Positions 6,062 through 8,043 of a stretch of 8,043 nucleotides of DNA are shown one piece after another. Source of the DNA: JBFWNZ01 sp050250795 (GTDB taxonomy: Bacteria > Pseudomonadota > Alphaproteobacteria > UBA8366); the NCBI GenBank assembly GCA_050250795.1, contig JBFWNZ010000168.1, positions 1 through 8,043 of the forward strand. Reading direction: 5' to 3'. A model generated the notes under the pieces. It worked only from the letters and a program-made list of their open reading frames with translations, made no database searches and was not told the origin of the DNA. Each line of letters opens with the position of its first letter. Position 1 is the stretch's first letter. The position numbers were made by a program, and so were the translations under genes.

Positions 6062-7575
6062 ACCGGCTCGCGACGCGCGAACAGCCGGCGCCAGGTGCGC
6101 CGGACGATCCCCCTCGGATCGAACAGCCGGCGCGGATCGAGGAACCAGGTGCCGGGCATCGGTTCCGTCGGCCCTGGAACCTGCATGGCAGCATGCAGCC
6201 GAAGGCCCCGCGGGTTGACGTTCAGCCGTTCCACAGCCTTCAGAAGCGACCCCTCCGCGGCGAGAGCGGCCGCGAACGCCGCGGGCGCCACATCGAGATG
6301 CTCGGCGATCAGCCGGTCGCGAAACCGCGCCACCGCCGAGCGTGCGGCCCGGTCGGATGCGTCGATCGCCAGATCGCATTCCGTATCGACGCAGATCGAG
6401 CGGTTGTTGAGGTTCGACGACCCGATCCGCAGCAGACGGTCATCGACAACGATGACCTTCGAATGAATCTGGATGGAACAATCGCCGTCAGGTCCGGGTA
6501 CGGCCGGATAATAGACACGGAACCGGCCGTATCGGTCGGCCCGCCGAAGCCGCCGGATCATCCGCTCGCCGTTGCTCCCCATGACCAGTTGCTCGACCAG
6601 GCCGTGGGATGCGCGCGTCATGATCACCAGGACCTCGGGCCCGTCCCGCTCCAGGAGACGGCGGCGCAGCGCACGCCTGACATACCCCGCCGTGAGGTAT
6701 TGCGCCTCGATATAGATCGACCGCTTGGCGGCCCGGATCATATCCCGGGTCAACCGCGCCGCCTCGCGCACCGAGCGCTGGCCACGCCAGCGGGGCGCGC
6801 TGCGGGCAATGGCCACCCGCTGCTGGCGGAAATCCGGCGGCAGATCCTGCGGCCAAATATCCTCACCGCTACGTTGCGGCCGCGAGAGGATCTCGCCCGT
6901 CGCCATCCGCCACCGCTCGCGCGCCAGATCGCCGACGGACATGGCAGCATCGCCATCGACGATCATCTGCACGTCATGCACCGGGGCATAGCACACCCCT
7001 TCCGAAACCCGCAGCGGATGCTGCGCGGCGTGGCTGGCATCGTCCCAACGGCGCAGGGTCAGGTCGATCCCGCCGACGAATGCCACCGCATCGTCGACCA
7101 CGACAATCTTTTGATGATGCGAGGCATAGAAGGGATGCTGGGCATCGAGCCGGACCCGAATCCGCGGATGATCCTGCCAGTCTGCGCCGAAAAGCAGAGG
7201 CCCAGGCGCGCCGGGGGCATGCACCACGGCAACGCTCCAGACCAGCACATTCACCACGAGTTCGGGATTGCGTTCCACCAGAAGCCGCAGCAACGGCCCG
7301 AGAGGGAGCGCTGCCTCGCCGTCCTCGATATCCGGCCGCAGGCGAATGCCGCCATCGAAGCCCCAGCCGACGATCAGGATGGACTGCCGCGCCTGCCGTA
7401 ACGCCGAATCGAGCTGCGCGAAGTATTCCGCCCCATCGACAAGCGCCGCCGCACGACCGGCGGTTTCGATGCGCCAGCAGTTACGATCCTGCTCGAAAAC
7501 GGGTTCTGCAGGCACGGCCGGACTTGCGGGTATCGCTCCGCGCATGGCCGCAGACAAGGATATGACATTCGACAT
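6058..7575 (-). CDS. Phospholipase D-family protein with two HKD motifs (ClsB/PLD-like)
   Basis: Encodes 505 residues from an ATG with GGGG (7583-7586) seven bases before it. Two complete HKD catalytic motifs are seen: HHQKIVVVD with His154, Lys156 and Asp161, followed by FVGGIDL; and IHSKVIVVDD with His371, Lys373 and Asp378, followed by IGSSNLNNRS. Two such motifs form one active site that proceeds through a phosphohistidine intermediate, giving phospholipid hydrolysis, transphosphatidylation or cardiolipin synthesis. The first motif with GGID in place of GSxN recalls eukaryotic-type PLD, while the second is the classical form. There is no signal peptide or strong transmembrane segment. A basic C-terminus (IVRRTWRRLFARREPV, 490-505) could bind anionic membrane lipids. 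Its nearest neighbours are YbhN-like and YbhP-like genes, as with E. coli clsB, but here it is convergent with them. Cardiolipin synthase activity is therefore plausible but not certain. A general stress promoter was not clearly found upstream. Confidence 0.85.
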   Translation of the reverse strand: MSNVISLSAAMRGAIPASPAVPAEPVFEQDRNCWRIETAGRAAALVDGAEYFAQLDSALRQARQSILIVGWGFDGGIRLRPDIEDGEAALPLGPLLRLLVERNPELVVNVLVWSVAVVHAPGAPGPLLFGADWQDHPRIRVRLDAQHPFYASHHQKIVVVDDAVAFVGGIDLTLRRWDDASHAAQHPLRVSEGVCYAPVHDVQMIVDGDAAMSVGDLARERWRMATGEILSRPQRSGEDIWPQDLPPDFRQQRVAIARSAPRWRGQRSVREAARLTRDMIRAAKRSIYIEAQYLTAGYVRRALRRRLLERDGPEVLVIMTRASHGLVEQLVMGSNGERMIRRLRRADRYGRFRVYYPAVPGPDGDCSIQIHSKVIVVDDRLLRIGSSNLNNRSICVDTECDLAIDASDRAARSAVARFRDRLIAEHLDVAPAAFAAALAAEGSLLKAVERLNVNPRGLRLHAAMQVPGPTEPMPGTWFLDPRRLFDPRGIVRRTWRRLFARREPV

Positions 7576-7631
7576 CGATCATCCCCAGCCGAGCGACATG
7601 CCGCCCGCGCCAGTGAAATGCATGTCGATGG

Positions 7632-7645
7632 GATTGGTTCCAATC
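7632..7645. repeat. Short palindrome GATTGG-N2-CCAATC upstream of the PLD gene
   Basis: Six-base arms separated by two bases lie in the 82-base gap between the SDR stop and the PLD start. The arms have no T-run, so this is not a convincing terminator; it could be an operator for the PLD gene or chance. On the minus strand it overlaps two GGAAC pentamers spaced nine bases apart (7646-7650 and 7637-7641). Confidence 0.25.
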
Positions 7646-7657
7646 GTTCCGGGCGCG

Positions 7658-8043
7658 TCACCCCCGGCCGATGAACGGCATCTTCGTCGCCATCACCGTC
7701 ATGAACTGGACATTCGCGTCGAGCGGCAGGCTGGCCATATAGGACACCGCGCTGGCCGCATGTTCCACATCCATCCGGGCTTCCGGCATCATCCTCCCAT
7801 CGGCCTGGGCGACGCCCTCGGCCATGCGGGCGGTCATGTCGGTGGCGGCGTTGCCGATATCGATCTGCCCGCAGGCGATGTCGAAGGCGCGCCCGTCGAG
7901 CGAAGCCGATTTGGTCAGTCCGGTAATCGCGTGCTTGGTCGCCGTATAGGGCGCGGAGTTCGGCCGCGGCGCGTGGGCGGAAACCGAGCCGTTATTGATG
8001 ATGCGCCCGCCGCGCGGGGTCTGGCTCTTCATCAGCGCGAACG
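7658..8043 (-). CDS. Short-chain dehydrogenase/reductase (SDR), C-terminal part
   Basis: The frame is open to the right edge, so only the last 127 residues are present and the N-terminal NAD(P)-binding TGxxxGxG motif is outside the window. The visible part has the SDR catalytic set: Ser19 in INNGSVSAH, then Tyr32 and Lys36 in the YTATK motif (numbering from the first complete codon, Phe at 8039-8041). The 13-residue Ser-Tyr spacing is normal for classical SDRs. After it come TGLTKSASLDGRAF and ACGQIDIGNAATDM, the substrate and cofactor loop region. The end, DANVQFMTVMATKMPFIGRG, resembles a subgroup common in proteobacteria and annotated only as SDR family oxidoreductase. The substrate cannot be deduced. 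It is co-directional with the PLD gene 82 bases downstream, but a shared operon is not evident. Confidence 0.87.
   Translation of the reverse strand, partial: FALMKSQTPRGGRIINNGSVSAHAPRPNSAPYTATKHAITGLTKSASLDGRAFDIACGQIDIGNAATDMTARMAEGVAQADGRMMPEARMDVEHAASAVSYMASLPLDANVQFMTVMATKMPFIGRG

Noticed and set aside
4840..7401. 853-codon open frame on the plus strand
   Set aside because: It overlaps the end of the YbhP-like gene, all of the YbhN-like gene in another frame, and most of the PLD gene in antisense. Its translation is low-complexity Arg/Pro/Gly-rich with no domain, so it is a shadow of GC-biased codons.
7576..7657. A rho-independent terminator after the SDR gene
   Set aside because: The only hairpin candidate has six-base arms with a two-base loop and no U-run downstream on the minus strand.
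1..8043. tRNA genes, CRISPR repeats, insertion sequences or phage-like genes
   Set aside because: No tRNA-like cloverleaf, regularly spaced direct repeats, transposase motifs or terminal inverted repeats were seen; nearly all the DNA is accounted for by ordinary chromosomal genes.

Overview
The window is GC-rich, densely coded chromosomal DNA. It most likely comes from an alphaproteobacterium of the Sphingomonadales (Sphingomonas/Sphingobium-like). The assignment rests on the tamA-tamB pair, a cbpA-cbpM pair, a characteristic short-chain dehydrogenase and two matches to the alphaproteobacterial EcfG stress promoter. It is an inference from protein style and promoter type; no 16S rRNA or tRNA gene is present. 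I see no mobile element, CRISPR array or RNA gene.

Layout, left to right. (1) 1-2685, minus strand: tamA followed by the 5' part of tamB, fused by a TGATG stop/start overlap. They encode an outer-membrane Omp85 barrel and its periplasm-spanning partner. (2) 2686-2871: a divergent intergenic region with a plausible sigma-70 promoter for tamA. (3) 2872-4119, plus strand: cbpA, a zinc-finger-less DnaJ-type co-chaperone, and cbpM, its modulator. (4) 4120-6061, plus strand: an endonuclease/exonuclease/phosphatase-family protein (YbhP-like) and a multi-pass membrane protein of the YbhN/UPF0104 family. Each is preceded by its own exact GGAAC-N17-CGTT sequence. (5) 6058-7575, minus strand: a two-HKD phospholipase D-family enzyme whose stop codon shares a palindromic CTAG with that of the YbhN-like gene. 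(6) 7658-8043, minus strand: the C-terminal third to half of a short-chain dehydrogenase/reductase, cut by the window end.

The YbhP-like, YbhN-like and phospholipase D genes correspond to the components of the E. coli ybhP-clsB(ybhO)-ybhN cluster. Here the phospholipase gene is inverted and convergent, and it is closer in motif style to eukaryotic-type PLD than to ClsB. The two EcfG-type promoters suggest that membrane-lipid remodelling by this cluster belongs to the general stress response; this is the most interesting lead in the window. A second lead is an apparent lipoprotein signal on TamA. The remaining genes are ordinary housekeeping envelope and proteostasis functions. I found no wholly new system, only regulatory and architectural details that look worth testing.
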